DNA of 64,000 nucleotides from Lachnospira rogosae (GTDB taxonomy: Bacteria > Bacillota > Clostridia > Lachnospirales > Lachnospiraceae). The translations under genes were made by a program, and so were the position numbers. Shown here in pieces: positions 25,193 through 35,135 of the stretch. Position 1 is the stretch's first letter. Each line of letters opens with the position of its first letter. A model generated the notes under the pieces. It did no database searches, was not told where the DNA came from, and worked only from the letters and a program-made list of their open reading frames with translations. The stretch covers positions 360,024 through 424,023 of the forward strand of contig NZ_JBBMER010000002.1 of assembly GCF_040096455.1 (NCBI RefSeq), in the 5' to 3' direction.

Positions 25193-26818
25193 TCAAAATA
25201 TCAATACTTTAAATTGTATATAATAATCTTTTCTTTCAGCCTCAGGCATATCAAAAAGGGTTGAATCTCTTCCATCATCATCTATAGTGTTTAATTTCAA
25301 TATATTTTTAGAGTATATTATCACACTATTTATATCTCCTGAACGGTTATCTACCTCAATTGGCGTATTCCCTTTGATACATACTACTTCTTGAATAATT
25401 TTATTATTTTTTCCAACAAACTGAACTTTCACGCCATTGTCATCCGACATTCTGTCAACTTCAACTTGTAATCTGATAATATCCTTATTCTGCGGAAAAT
25501 ATTCTATTATTGCTCTTGCACACGCATCGCGGTCAATAATCTCATATTTATCATCATAATCGGTGAATTTATCCCTGTCTGAATATGGTTTTGGATTATG
25601 TTCATAGTTAATATCACACCATAAAGGTTTCATTATTGAATATTTATTATCTTTTGTCAGCTTGCTTATCCATATATCTTCCTTATTACAGCTATAGGTT
25701 ATCCACACATTTTTATCAAAATTTCCATTATATGAACATATTCCACGCATATATTGTGCACCAAGATTCTTAATATTACCCTGATATTTATAAGGAGGTA
25801 TCTCTGGAATAAGTGCTTTCATATTATAATATTCCCTGCCGTCGTTACTTTCCATAACTGCTAAAGGCCATCTGTGAGAACCATCCGTTGTTGGATTATA
25901 ACATATAATATAATTTCCATCAGGTGTCTTTTGTCCCCATACTTTAGCAGTATTAGTTATAAGAGAGGGTATTTTCTCATCTATAAGAACATTTCCCTCT
26001 TTATCAAACAGATACCCCTCACCTTTCTTGCAAAGCCCTACTATATTGCCATAGGCATCTTCATAAAGGGAAACAGCCCTGCCGTGTGTCTTATATGATT
26101 TATCATACATCTCCTCCTCATACCACTGCTCAAGTATAAGCTTCTTAGTAAGCAGCTCATCACAGGCTTTAACGAATTCTTTATCCGAAGAATGAACATA
26201 ATATGGAATATCAAGCTGTTCATTACTGCCCTCTGGTGAATAAAATATTGTGTTGTCCCCATTAAATCCACCAGCCTCATTATATTTAATAATATACATA
26301 TCTGACAATGTGTAATCTTTATACACTTCTCTTACAAGACGTGCTGCACCATAACCATTATTAGGGGCTCTGTGGCTGTCTGGTGAGAAGCCATAAAATG
26401 TTGTTGCAATAAGCTTTCCATTGGAAGCCTTATAAAAACACATTCTAAAATGCACTATTGCCGGTGCTTTCTTAGGAAGAAGTTCTTTATCAGGTCCTGT
26501 ATATCCATCTGTGTCCGCTAACATATATGGAAAAAGTACCTTTTCCTTATCCCATACACAGCCGTCTTTAGATGTTGTATACACGATTTCATCAGGTGCA
26601 CCGTGCTCATCACGCTTACCGCTTATATATGAAAGCACAAGCCTGTTATTAAAAGCAGTAAGCATAGGTGCGTGGTTATATGTATAATCTCCATCCGTGC
26701 GGCAGCTCCTCCTTATCTGATATGTATACACACCAGCCTTATGTTCCAATCCGCCATCTTGTCGTGTCATATCAATCTCAGGCACATCATTACAATTAAT
26801 TACATGTTTATCATCCAT
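25193..26818 (-). CDS. Sialidase-superfamily (beta-propeller) protein, probable glycan-acting
   Basis: 541 residues, AAAGGGAG before the ATG, no signal peptide. The sequence shows propeller-like blades: an Asp-box SKDGCVW, a second partial one ESNDGREYY, and blocks such as NHAPMLTAFNNRLVLSYISG typical of exo-sialidase / BNR-fold enzymes. An Arg triad cannot be assigned with certainty. A beta-rich C-terminal domain of about 110 residues follows. Without a signal peptide it would act on imported oligosaccharides. It ends 43 bases before the chemoreceptor gene. The exact glycosidase family is not resolved. Confidence 0.6.
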   Translation of the reverse strand: MDDKHVINCNDVPEIDMTRQDGGLEHKAGVYTYQIRRSCRTDGDYTYNHAPMLTAFNNRLVLSYISGKRDEHGAPDEIVYTTSKDGCVWDKEKVLFPYMLADTDGYTGPDKELLPKKAPAIVHFRMCFYKASNGKLIATTFYGFSPDSHRAPNNGYGAARLVREVYKDYTLSDMYIIKYNEAGGFNGDNTIFYSPEGSNEQLDIPYYVHSSDKEFVKACDELLTKKLILEQWYEEEMYDKSYKTHGRAVSLYEDAYGNIVGLCKKGEGYLFDKEGNVLIDEKIPSLITNTAKVWGQKTPDGNYIICYNPTTDGSHRWPLAVMESNDGREYYNMKALIPEIPPYKYQGNIKNLGAQYMRGICSYNGNFDKNVWITYSCNKEDIWISKLTKDNKYSIMKPLWCDINYEHNPKPYSDRDKFTDYDDKYEIIDRDACARAIIEYFPQNKDIIRLQVEVDRMSDDNGVKVQFVGKNNKIIQEVVCIKGNTPIEVDNRSGDINSVIIYSKNILKLNTIDDDGRDSTLFDMPEAERKDYYIQFKVLIF

Positions 26819-26866
26819 AGTCTTCTCCCTTTCTTAGCACATTTTATTACTTCCCTTAATGTTACC

Positions 26867-27058
26867 TCACCCATTAAAATACTCTTTTACAAGCTTAATT
26901 ACAACGACTGACAACAAAAATACGGCAATAAGATTAAGTATAGTCATAAGTCCATTAAATGTCTCTGCTATGCTCCACATATGTCCAAGATTAACAGCCA
27001 TTCCAACTATTGCAGCATATATATAAAGAAACATAAATGGGTTATATGCAGACTTAAG
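26867..27058 (-). pseudogene. C-terminal remnant of an alanine/glycine:cation symporter
   Basis: The minus-strand frame ending at TGA 26867-26869 reads LKSAYNPFMFLYIYAAIVG..., then MWSIAETFNGLMTILNLIAV and ending KLVKEYFNG. This is the typical end of AGCS-family Na+/alanine symporters (last two helices). About 63 codons remain, with no start or ribosome site; the other roughly 400 residues are gone. The break lies in the terminator hairpin of the SPFH gene, so loss by deletion is likely. Confidence 0.65.
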
Positions 27059-27075
27059 TCCACATATAACCCATT
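27036..27075 (-). terminator. Hairpin after the SPFH gene
   Basis: AATGGGTTATATG and CATATAACCCATT form a perfect 13-base stem with loop CAGACTTAAGTCCA. It overlaps the upstream edge of the symporter remnant. Confidence 0.55.
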
Positions 27076-27135
27076 ATATATAACCTTATTGCATAACAAT
27101 ATAATTCTTAATTATGTTATCTGGCATTTTGCTAT

Positions 27136-28074
27136 TTATGATAACTTCGTTCCACAATTAGAGCAGAACTTAGCACCATTCGCAGGTGTCCCACAATTAG
27201 GACAGAACTTGTATGTACCCGCTGATTCTAAACTACTATTCATATCAACATTCTTCATCATCTGCTGTCCAATTGCCATACCCATCTGTACGCTCATCAT
27301 ATCACCAGCAATGTTATTGCCACCCTTGCCGATATTATCTGCCATAGCCACCTGGCTGTACTTTCCCATATCTGCTACCATAGACTGTGAAGCTGCCTTA
27401 TTCTGCATCTTCTGTATCTCTTCTGGATAAGAGAAGCTTGCTATATTAAAATCTGTAATCTCAATTCCAAGCTTGCTCATCTGCATATCAAGGTCGTCTT
27501 TAATTCCTGATGAAATATCAAAAGCATTAGCCTGAAGGTTGAACATATCCTTGCCTTCCTTAGTTATCCACTTCATAAGAAGCTGATCTAACACTGCTAC
27601 AACTCTTTCCTTAACATCATTAACAACATACATCTGCTTAACGCCTGCAACTTTATCAATCAAGCATACATAATCAGTTACCTTAAATGCAAAATTGCCA
27701 AATGCTCTTATTGGCATACCTCCTGGAAGGTTAGCTGCTGGAATAGCTATAGGATTCTTAGTTCCCCAGTTGACATTAAATTCCTTAGTATTAACAAAGA
27801 GAACTTCCGCTCTCATACCACTGTTAAAACCGAATTTAAAGCCTTTAAGTGTTGAAAGAAATGGAATAATCTGTGATTCTATATCGAATTCACCTTCATC
27901 CTTAAATATTCCTTCTATCTTGCCATTGTAAAGAAATATTGCATCCTGTCCGGGACGGATTATAAGACGGCTGCCTTTCTTAATCTCTTTATTAGTCCAC
28001 TTCCAGAATATACAATCGTCCTTGTATTCTTCCCATTCTACAACATTAGATAACTGACTCTTAAATAAACCCAT
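27136..28074 (-). CDS. SPFH-domain protein with C-terminal zinc ribbon (YdjI-like)
   Basis: 312 residues from the ATG at 28074 (TTGGAGG 7 bases ahead; a TTG at 28086 is rejected because it overlaps that site). SPFH/band-7-like virion-core family: the N-terminus VVEWEEYKDDCIFWKW, the central VNWGTKNPIAIP block and a coiled tail to residue 240. The last 25 residues form a double-CxxC zinc ribbon (FCPNCGTPANGAKFCSNCGT). Bacillus YdjI recruits PspA to the membrane under envelope stress, and the PspA homologue here is just upstream in the same operon (25-base gap), so the same partnership is inferred. Confidence 0.88.
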   Translation of the reverse strand: MGLFKSQLSNVVEWEEYKDDCIFWKWTNKEIKKGSRLIIRPGQDAIFLYNGKIEGIFKDEGEFDIESQIIPFLSTLKGFKFGFNSGMRAEVLFVNTKEFNVNWGTKNPIAIPAANLPGGMPIRAFGNFAFKVTDYVCLIDKVAGVKQMYVVNDVKERVVAVLDQLLMKWITKEGKDMFNLQANAFDISSGIKDDLDMQMSKLGIEITDFNIASFSYPEEIQKMQNKAASQSMVADMGKYSQVAMADNIGKGGNNIAGDMMSVQMGMAIGQQMMKNVDMNSSLESAGTYKFCPNCGTPANGAKFCSNCGTKLS

Positions 28075-28099
28075 GGTGTCCTCCAATTATCAATTAATT

Positions 28100-28786
28100 C
28101 TATTCAATTCCCATCTGTGCCTTAAGTGCAGCAAGTTCATCATCAACTGCAGTATTAGCTGGCTCAGCATCATACTTAGCTGCAAGATTATCAATATTAG
28201 AATCCTCTGCTGATGCATTAAGTTCAGCCATAGCATTAGCTTCATCAAGCATCTTGTTAGCCTTAGCTTCCATCTTATTGAAAGCATCCATACTATTGCT
28301 TGCACCCACAACACTTGAACCAACCTTGTTAATTCTTTCCTGTGCCTTAGCTGCCTTTACTGTAGCCTTAATAGCAGTTCTTCTTGCTTCAAGTGAAGAT
28401 ATATCCTTAACAAGCTTATCGTGCATCTGACGCATCTTAGCTGCATTATCTGCTGCCACATTGTAAGCCTGTGTTAAAGCTGCCTGTGTTGTTGCAAGCT
28501 GCTGCTTCTTTTCAAGGAATGATCTGGCATCTGATTCATTACCAGCCTTTAATGCTTTCTCTGCATATGCCTGCATCTTGTTAATCTGCTCTGTGCACTC
28601 ATCAAGTTCTCTCTTAGCTCTTGTCTCCTCTGCCATAACAGATGCTGTCTCAGCCTTAACCTTGCCAAGATCACTTTCAAGATTTCTCATATACTGGTCA
28701 ATCATCTTCTCTGGATCTTCACACTTATCAAGAAGTGCATTAATATTAGCGCTCATAATGTCCTTAAATCTTGTTAAAATACCCAT
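28100..28786 (-). CDS. pspA: PspA/IM30-family membrane-stress protein
   Basis: 228 residues, start MGILTRFKDIMSANINALLD behind GGGAGG. The amphipathic first helix and the long heptad coiled coil (residues 25-190) are diagnostic of PspA/IM30/Vipp1. It forms rods or rings on the inner membrane face to limit leakage. Co-transcribed with the SPFH/zinc-ribbon gene, as in the PspA-YdjGHI type modules. The Ala-rich helix end (NAMAELNASAED) and short acidic tail are normal. Confidence 0.9.
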   Translation of the reverse strand: MGILTRFKDIMSANINALLDKCEDPEKMIDQYMRNLESDLGKVKAETASVMAEETRAKRELDECTEQINKMQAYAEKALKAGNESDARSFLEKKQQLATTQAALTQAYNVAADNAAKMRQMHDKLVKDISSLEARRTAIKATVKAAKAQERINKVGSSVVGASNSMDAFNKMEAKANKMLDEANAMAELNASAEDSNIDNLAAKYDAEPANTAVDDELAALKAQMGIE

Positions 28787-28919
28787 AAAATCCTCCCATA
28801 TATCAAATCAATATTATATGATTCCTTATATTTAGAACCAATAAGGTAATTATACTATATAGATAATTAAAAGTCACGTTAATTTATCAATACTTGTCAG
28901 AAATCTTTATAAAATATTA

Positions 28920-29585
28920 TCAATTTTTCGTTCTTTTCTTAACTTCCTTCTTGTCTTCTTTGACATTTCCCTTACCAGACGATAATACATTTGCCTTGTT
29001 AGTATAATCATCTATGAGGCTTTCTATTATATTTTTCTTCATATATACATCAAAGCTTAAAAGTCCCACAAGGCTGAATAACTGAAGAAAATCCTTATCC
29101 TCCTCATTTTCCACATCTAAGAATGCTTCCTTTGCAACCTGCGTTCTTTCAACAACATCTTTAGAAAGGCTTGCTATCTGTGCCTTTTCCATATTGTATA
29201 TTTCACTATATATATATTCCAGATCCGGAAGTTCTTCTTTATTAAAGAATTTGTCTGTCAATGGATTTAAAAGCTTCTGAATATCGCTTATAGATAGAAT
29301 ATTCTTAAGATAATATATAAAAGTAAGAACATATATATGCTCTTTAGAATATTTTTTCTTTACCGGAGGTGGAAGCAGGTCATTCTTAGTATAATTGTTA
29401 ATCATAGTCTTAGTAAGAATTTTATCATCCTCATACCTTTTGACATCTGATAAATGTTCGTCCATAAATGTTGTGACCTGATCCATATATAAATCTATAT
29501 TAGGCACATCTCCCGGTTTAATATAATTAAGCTTCGCAAGTCTTTGTAATAAAGAATTAACGAATTCCTGATTATCTTTGTTCAT
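28920..29585 (-). CDS. DUF1836 protein, MerR-like DNA-binding
   Basis: 221 residues, TAGGAGTGGAG before the ATG. DUF1836 core at residues 35-120: KILTKTMINNYTKNDLLPPP and YSKEHIYVLTFIYYLKNILS, the MerR/YhgC-like winged helix. The C-terminus is Lys-rich and possibly disordered. Regulatory targets are unknown. It stands alone between the PspA pair and YerC. Confidence 0.82.
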   Translation of the reverse strand: MNKDNQEFVNSLLQRLAKLNYIKPGDVPNIDLYMDQVTTFMDEHLSDVKRYEDDKILTKTMINNYTKNDLLPPPVKKKYSKEHIYVLTFIYYLKNILSISDIQKLLNPLTDKFFNKEELPDLEYIYSEIYNMEKAQIASLSKDVVERTQVAKEAFLDVENEEDKDFLQLFSLVGLLSFDVYMKKNIIESLIDDYTNKANVLSSGKGNVKEDKKEVKKRTKN

Positions 29586-29687
29586 AATACTCCACTCCTA
29601 ACCAATAATAACTTAGACAGCCACATACTTCCTATGATATATCACAACCCGTCTGTAATTATCTAAATATAAAATATATCAAGTACA

Positions 29688-29720
29688 AAATGATGTCTCT
29701 GTATACAAAAACATCACTTT
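29688..29720 (-). terminator. Probable hairpin after the YerC gene
   Basis: AAATGATGT (29688-29696) pairs with ACATCACTTT (29711-29720, one mismatch), nested in AAGTA/TACTT. The rest of 29586-29846 is AT-rich with no gene seen. Confidence 0.35.
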
Positions 29721-29846
29721 ACATTTTTAATACTTGTATCATATTATATAGTATTAAAAACCATATATCAAGAGGGAGATTATCCATCTTATAGTAATAA
29801 CTTATTCCTGGAATCATAATTTATAATAATAATCTTATCAGCATCT

Positions 29847-30149
29847 TTACTGCTTATCTGATAATATACCAAGTCTTTCAAATACCCTGTCATATCCATC
29901 ATTGCCATAATTAAGCGAACGGTTGACCCTGCTTATTGTAGCTGTTGAAGCACCTGTCTTTTCCGCTATCTCAAGATATGTCTTCTGTTCTCTTAACATT
30001 TTGGCTACCTCAAATCTCTGAGCTAAAGATAAAAGTTCATTAATTGTGCATACATCCTCAAAAAAATCATAGCACTCTTTAACATCATTAAGACTTAATA
30101 TAGCCTCAAATAATTGCTCAACTTCTTTTGATTTTAACTTATCGTTCAT
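29847..30149 (-). CDS. YerC/YecD family TrpR-like regulator
   Basis: 100 residues from the ATG at 30149 (GAGGG ahead). All-helical TrpR-superfamily fold with an HTH at about residues 55-80: YLEIAEKTGASTATISRVNR. The family is found as a stand-alone small regulator in Firmicutes; effector and targets are not established. It is followed by no gene in the same direction within 260 bases. Confidence 0.88.
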   Translation of the reverse strand: MNDKLKSKEVEQLFEAILSLNDVKECYDFFEDVCTINELLSLAQRFEVAKMLREQKTYLEIAEKTGASTATISRVNRSLNYGNDGYDRVFERLGILSDKQ

Positions 30150-30238
30150 ATTAACCCTCAACTTTTGCTAATCTGCATTTATAATATATTGTACAGTTTA
30201 ACACAGTAAAGTCCTACAGTAAATACATTTTATTAATT

Positions 30239-30955
30239 TTACTGTCTTTTTCCTATATATGACTCATATAATTCTGTATTACTGTTCACAATCAGCTCCT
30301 TCGGGAAACCTACTTCCTCAATCACCTTATAAGCCCTGTCAAAATCACATATTGACTCTTTAATATGGGCATCACTTCCAATAGATATACATACGCCGGC
30401 TTCTTTGCAAAGCTTAAGCATTGTAACATCATTATCATATGCTCCCTGTCTTGGTCCTGTAGGTGATAATGATGTATTGTTAAGTTCTAATAAGACGTGC
30501 TTTTCCCCCGCTGCCCTTACAAGCTGTTCATAATCAACCGGGTATCTTGAATCATCAGGGTGTCCTATTATATTAACATATGGATTATCCATAGCATTTA
30601 TTAAAGCTTTAGTATTCTGTTCAATGCTTCCTGGCTTAATACACGGAATGTGAAGGCTTGCTATAACTACATCACAGCCCTTAAGTCCATACTCTGATAA
30701 GTCTATTCTGCCGTCATAATCCATAATATTAACTTCACAGCCCATATATATATTAACGCCATATTTCTTTCTTGGAATTATTCCCATATTAGAAAAATAT
30801 AATACACCTGCACTTCCCGGCATCTTAGGTGCGTGGTCTGTTATTGCAAGATGTGTAACCCCATGTCCTGCAGCATATACTGCCATCTCGTCTATTGTAT
30901 TATATGCGTGTCCGCTTGCAATTGTATGCGTATGTGTATCTAATGTAAATCTCAT
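30239..30955 (-). CDS. PHP-domain phosphatase (YcdX type)
   Basis: 238 residues. Four PHP motifs with metal ligands: DTHTHTIASGHA at residue 6, AITDHAPKMP, the middle HIP and GHPDDSRYP, and the last SIGSDAHIKES. This fits a trinuclear-metal phosphoesterase of the YcdX/histidinol-phosphatase superfamily; the substrate is not predictable. It starts 15 bases after the ABC transporter gene. Confidence 0.87.
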   Translation of the reverse strand: MRFTLDTHTHTIASGHAYNTIDEMAVYAAGHGVTHLAITDHAPKMPGSAGVLYFSNMGIIPRKKYGVNIYMGCEVNIMDYDGRIDLSEYGLKGCDVVIASLHIPCIKPGSIEQNTKALINAMDNPYVNIIGHPDDSRYPVDYEQLVRAAGEKHVLLELNNTSLSPTGPRQGAYDNDVTMLKLCKEAGVCISIGSDAHIKESICDFDRAYKVIEEVGFPKELIVNSNTELYESYIGKRQ

Positions 30956-30969
30956 ATTAATCCTCGTTT

Positions 30970-33696
30970 CTACTCCGAACGCAATGCAACTACCGGGTCT
31001 TTCTTTGCTGCAAGTCGTGCCGGTATAAGTCCTGCAATAAGCGTAAGAAGCATACTTATTATAACAAGAATAACTCCACCTGCAACAGGAAGCTGTGCAA
31101 CATTGGCAATCGATGTAACATTTTTAATAATTGCATTAGCTGGCACACATAAAATAAGTGTGACAATTATACCAAGTGCACCTGCAACAAAGCCTTCAAT
31201 AAGTGTCTCTGCGTTAAATATTCTTGAAATATCCTTCTTTGATGCTCCTATACTTCTAAGTATGCCAATCTCCTTAGTTCTTTCAAGAACTGAAATGTAA
31301 GTGATAATTCCTATCATTATTGAAGATACGATAAGTGATATTCCAACAAATGCTATTAATACATATGAAATAGCATTAATTATAACTGTTACTGATGACA
31401 TTATTATTCCTACATAGTCTGTGTAGTTGATAACATTTTCATCCTTGCCATCTTTCTGCTGGCTTGTATTATAATCTGATATTATGTTCTGAATATGCTC
31501 CTTAGAGTCAAAATCTGATGGATATATATTAATTCCTGACGGATCGTCCAAATCAGTTATTCCAAGCTTGCTTTTATTAGTTTCCAGTGTCGCATCAGTT
31601 GTCTGTGCCTTAACTGACTGCGAGAACATATCAAGTATCTGCTCATCTGTCATAGTCGATAAGAACATTCTTGTCTGTGCCTGCTCATCTGATGGAAGAC
31701 TCTCAAGATATGCCTGCACATCATCCATTGTTATAGGTGTATCTTTATTATTATCAAATGGAACACCTGTGAATATATCTGTATCCTCATCTGCAAGCTG
31801 TGCCTTAGCTATAGCACTGTCATTAACACCATTGATAATATATTCTGTAAGTTCCTTTGTATAACCAATTCCACGGCTTAAAGATGTACTTACTGCTTCT
31901 TCTGAAGGTTTAATAATTCCTGCAATCTTTATATCTGTTCCGTTGTTGACAACATTTTTCATAAATATATCATTATCAGACTTATCTTCCCAGATTTCCT
32001 TACTTTCATTATACGAATATACATCAGTTGGAAGTATAAGCTTAAATGTTGTATTTAATATCTCGTCAAATGTGTAAGTTGTTTCATCATTATCAAGAGT
32101 ATAGCTCTTTCCTGACATCATAGCCTTAATCATCTCTGTAATCTCGTCAGGGTCTTTAAGTCCTATTGAATACAAAGTATAATCATCAATTTCATTGTTC
32201 TCATTAACAACAAGCACAACCTCGTTATAGCTTTCCGGCCAGTGTCCGGCAAGTACAGTATACTGCGACTCAAGTATCTCTTTATTATCAAATAACTGTG
32301 ACCATACGCTTGAATTAGAGTACATGCTCATTCCACTCATACTGCTCTGTGAAGAACCGCCATACATCGCATCAAACATTGTATTAGGGTTAAGCTGCGT
32401 TACCTTATCAGATGTATCTGACTTATATATATTAACTGGAATATCATAAGTATATTCTATGGCACTCGCATAATCCTTTATATCGCTTCCACCATTCTCT
32501 ATATAATGCTTGAATTCCTTAAGGTTGTTGCTCTGAACCTCTGCAACCATAGTATTCATCATATCAGACATTATATTGTTGCTATATATTTTATCCATAT
32601 CCTCGTGTGTTTCACCACTGCCGCCATTATCTGTCATACTTGAAACCATACTACTTATATCTACAGTTTCTGACTGTAACTGGATTGGATAACTTGATAA
32701 TGTATCCCTCTGCACCCTGTCAATATATAACTGGATACCATTTGATATTGATAAAATGAGTGCTATACCGATAATTCCTATGCTTCCTGCAAAGGCTGTA
32801 AGAATTGTTCTTGTCTTTTTCGTCATCAGATTGTTAAAACTTAAAGATAATGCTGTAAAAAATGACATTGAGGTCTTTGGCTTTTTCTTTCTTTGAGTCT
32901 TTGAGACAGATATACTTGTTCCCTGACCTGACACGCCTGAATTATATGCTGAACCATTGGCTGTTGCTGTGCCTGACTTATCTGTTCCCTCTGCTATGTC
33001 TTTTTTAAGCTGTTCCTCTGTATATGGATCTGTGTCATCAACAATAGTTCCGTCAAGAAGCCTTACAATTCTTGTTGAATATTTCATAGCAAGTTCCGGG
33101 TTATGCGTAACCATAATTATAAGCCTGTCTTTGGAAATCTCCTTAAGAAGCTCCATAATCTGTACACTTGTCTCTGTATCAAGTGCACCTGTCGGTTCAT
33201 CTGCAAGAAGAATATCAGGATTATTGACAAGTGCTCTCGCTATGGCTACTCTCTGCATTTGTCCACCTGACATCTGGTTAGGCTTCTTATGAATCTGTTC
33301 ACCAAGTCCTACCTTCTCAAGTGCCTCAACTGCTCTTTTCCTTCTCTCTGCCTTTGATACACCTGATAATGTAAGCGCAAGCTCTACATTAGAAAGAACT
33401 GTCTGGTGTGGTATAAGATTATAGCTCTGGAATACAAAACCAATTGAATTATTCCTGTACGCATCCCAATCCCTGTCCTTATAATCTTTAGTAGACACAC
33501 CATTAATTCTTAAATCACCACTTGTATACTTATCAAGTCCTCCGATAATATTAAGCATAGTTGTCTTACCACAGCCCGACTGACCGAGTATTGATACAAA
33601 TTCGCAGTCCCTGAACCTTAAGTTAATGCCCTTTAAAGCTGCAACCTTTGTATCACCGGTTTCATAATCTTTCTTAATATTAATTAATTCAAGCAT
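30970..33696 (-). CDS. MacB-like ABC transporter, ATPase and permease fused
   Basis: 908 residues. Residues 1-225 form a complete LolD/MacB-type ATPase: Walker A GQSGCGKTT, Q-loop, signature MSGGQMQR, Walker B ILLADEPTGALD and His switch VTHN. After a Ser/Gly/Lys-rich linker, the FtsX-type permease begins (first membrane helix about 295-318), followed by a 450-residue extracellular domain and three helices near 770-900. Such transporters use mechanical transmission to expel peptides or lipids or to control wall enzymes. The neighbouring, divergent SleB-type wall hydrolase with a PcsB-like coiled coil is suggestive, but no direct link is shown. Confidence 0.9.
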   Translation of the reverse strand: MLELINIKKDYETGDTKVAALKGINLRFRDCEFVSILGQSGCGKTTMLNIIGGLDKYTSGDLRINGVSTKDYKDRDWDAYRNNSIGFVFQSYNLIPHQTVLSNVELALTLSGVSKAERRKRAVEALEKVGLGEQIHKKPNQMSGGQMQRVAIARALVNNPDILLADEPTGALDTETSVQIMELLKEISKDRLIIMVTHNPELAMKYSTRIVRLLDGTIVDDTDPYTEEQLKKDIAEGTDKSGTATANGSAYNSGVSGQGTSISVSKTQRKKKPKTSMSFFTALSLSFNNLMTKKTRTILTAFAGSIGIIGIALILSISNGIQLYIDRVQRDTLSSYPIQLQSETVDISSMVSSMTDNGGSGETHEDMDKIYSNNIMSDMMNTMVAEVQSNNLKEFKHYIENGGSDIKDYASAIEYTYDIPVNIYKSDTSDKVTQLNPNTMFDAMYGGSSQSSMSGMSMYSNSSVWSQLFDNKEILESQYTVLAGHWPESYNEVVLVVNENNEIDDYTLYSIGLKDPDEITEMIKAMMSGKSYTLDNDETTYTFDEILNTTFKLILPTDVYSYNESKEIWEDKSDNDIFMKNVVNNGTDIKIAGIIKPSEEAVSTSLSRGIGYTKELTEYIINGVNDSAIAKAQLADEDTDIFTGVPFDNNKDTPITMDDVQAYLESLPSDEQAQTRMFLSTMTDEQILDMFSQSVKAQTTDATLETNKSKLGITDLDDPSGINIYPSDFDSKEHIQNIISDYNTSQQKDGKDENVINYTDYVGIIMSSVTVIINAISYVLIAFVGISLIVSSIMIGIITYISVLERTKEIGILRSIGASKKDISRIFNAETLIEGFVAGALGIIVTLILCVPANAIIKNVTSIANVAQLPVAGGVILVIISMLLTLIAGLIPARLAAKKDPVVALRSE

Positions 33697-33979
33697 ATAA
33701 TTCCTCTTTCTTTCTATAATTTAGTATACCACGATAAAACTCTCATCATCTCATTACCATTAATTTGATATGCTAATTAATAATAACACCCGTTGTGGCT
33801 GCTTGCAATTTATGTGGACACATTTTATACTATATTAAGATTTTGGTGTTATAGCTAAAAAATATTAATAATACGATATCAGGTATAAAATGTCTGACAG
33901 TTGTTCTTGCCTGCACGATAAGACTTTTGACTTTCAGCCACTCCTGACATCAAATTTATAGAATCAGAAAGGATATAAC

Positions 33980-35089
33980 TTGCAGTTGAAACATTTTAAT
34001 GCAGTAACTAAATACATAGCGTTGGCACTCATTGTCTGCCTGACTTTCATATCCGTTACATCACCTGTATATTCACTTGCTGATACCAAGACAGAATATG
34101 ATGATAATAACAAAGAACTTGAACGCTTAAGAAATGAGCAGTCGCAGCTCTCAAGTGAACTTAACGACCTTAATTCAGAGCTTGATAATGCTGGTGAAAA
34201 GCTGAACTCTATTAATGACAGAATTGCTGATACACAGGAACAGATTGACAGCCTTAATGAATACATAAGCAATATGGAGATTGAGAAACAACACCAGTTC
34301 GATACTATGAAGCTTCGTATACAATATATGTACGAGAACAGCGACTATAGTTTTCTTGATGTATTGCTTTCTTCTTCAAGTATGGCTGATTTATTGCAAA
34401 GAAACGAATATGTTTCTCGCATTTCCCAATATGACCGCAAAATGCTTGAAGAATTAAGTTCTCTTATTGCTGTGCTTAACCAGAACCAGCTAAGTCTACA
34501 GACTAATATGACAGAACTTGTGTCTTTAAAAGAGCAGTCAATAGCTGAGTCTAATAATATTAAAAGGCTCATAGCTTCAAAGCAGTCAAAAATAGATACT
34601 AACTCTGAAAATATTGCCAAAGCTGAAGCCCTTGCATTAGAATACGAGGAACGTATCCGTCAGGAAGAAATCCAAAGACAGCTTGAAGAAATCAAAAAAA
34701 TGACCCCATCAGTTGATGAAGTCATTAATAATACACCTATAGCATATGATACAAGCGACCTTGCAATGGTATCCGCTATGATAGAATGTGAAGCTGCCAA
34801 CCAGCCTTATGAGGGCAAGCTTGCCGTTGGAAGCGTTATCGTAAATCGTGTAAACAGTCCTAAATTTGGCAACACAATCCAATCCGTACTCTACGCCCCT
34901 TCCCAGTTCAGCCCTGTCGCAAGTGGACGTTTCGCAATTGTCCTTGCCAGAGGTGCTAACGCTGAATGTACCAGAGCCGCTAATGAGGTTCTTAATGGTC
35001 ATATAACAATCGCCGCTCTGTACTTTCACGTCTACGACAGCACTGTCGATAAAGGCGGCACAATAATAGGCGACCATGTCTTCTATTAG
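33980..35089 (+). CDS. Secreted coiled-coil cell-wall hydrolase, SleB/CwlJ type
   Basis: 369 residues. The start is a TTG at 33980 with AAAGGA six bases ahead. Signal peptide (residues 1-36, cleavage near VYSLA). Residues 40-235 are a long coiled coil as in PcsB/FtsX-partner hydrolases. The C-terminal Hydrolase_2 (SleB) domain begins near residue 255: MVSAMIECEAANQPYEGKLA with the catalytic Glu, then VIVNRVNSPKFGNTI and ASGRF. It should cut peptidoglycan outside the membrane. The gap 33697-33979 to the ABC gene holds only divergent promoters as far as I see. Confidence 0.9.
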   Translation: MQLKHFNAVTKYIALALIVCLTFISVTSPVYSLADTKTEYDDNNKELERLRNEQSQLSSELNDLNSELDNAGEKLNSINDRIADTQEQIDSLNEYISNMEIEKQHQFDTMKLRIQYMYENSDYSFLDVLLSSSSMADLLQRNEYVSRISQYDRKMLEELSSLIAVLNQNQLSLQTNMTELVSLKEQSIAESNNIKRLIASKQSKIDTNSENIAKAEALALEYEERIRQEEIQRQLEEIKKMTPSVDEVINNTPIAYDTSDLAMVSAMIECEAANQPYEGKLAVGSVIVNRVNSPKFGNTIQSVLYAPSQFSPVASGRFAIVLARGANAECTRAANEVLNGHITIAALYFHVYDSTVDKGGTIIGDHVFY

Positions 35090-35135
35090 CTAACCATCTC
35101 CTGCCAAAAAGGCACCCCTGTAAGGTGTTAGGCTG

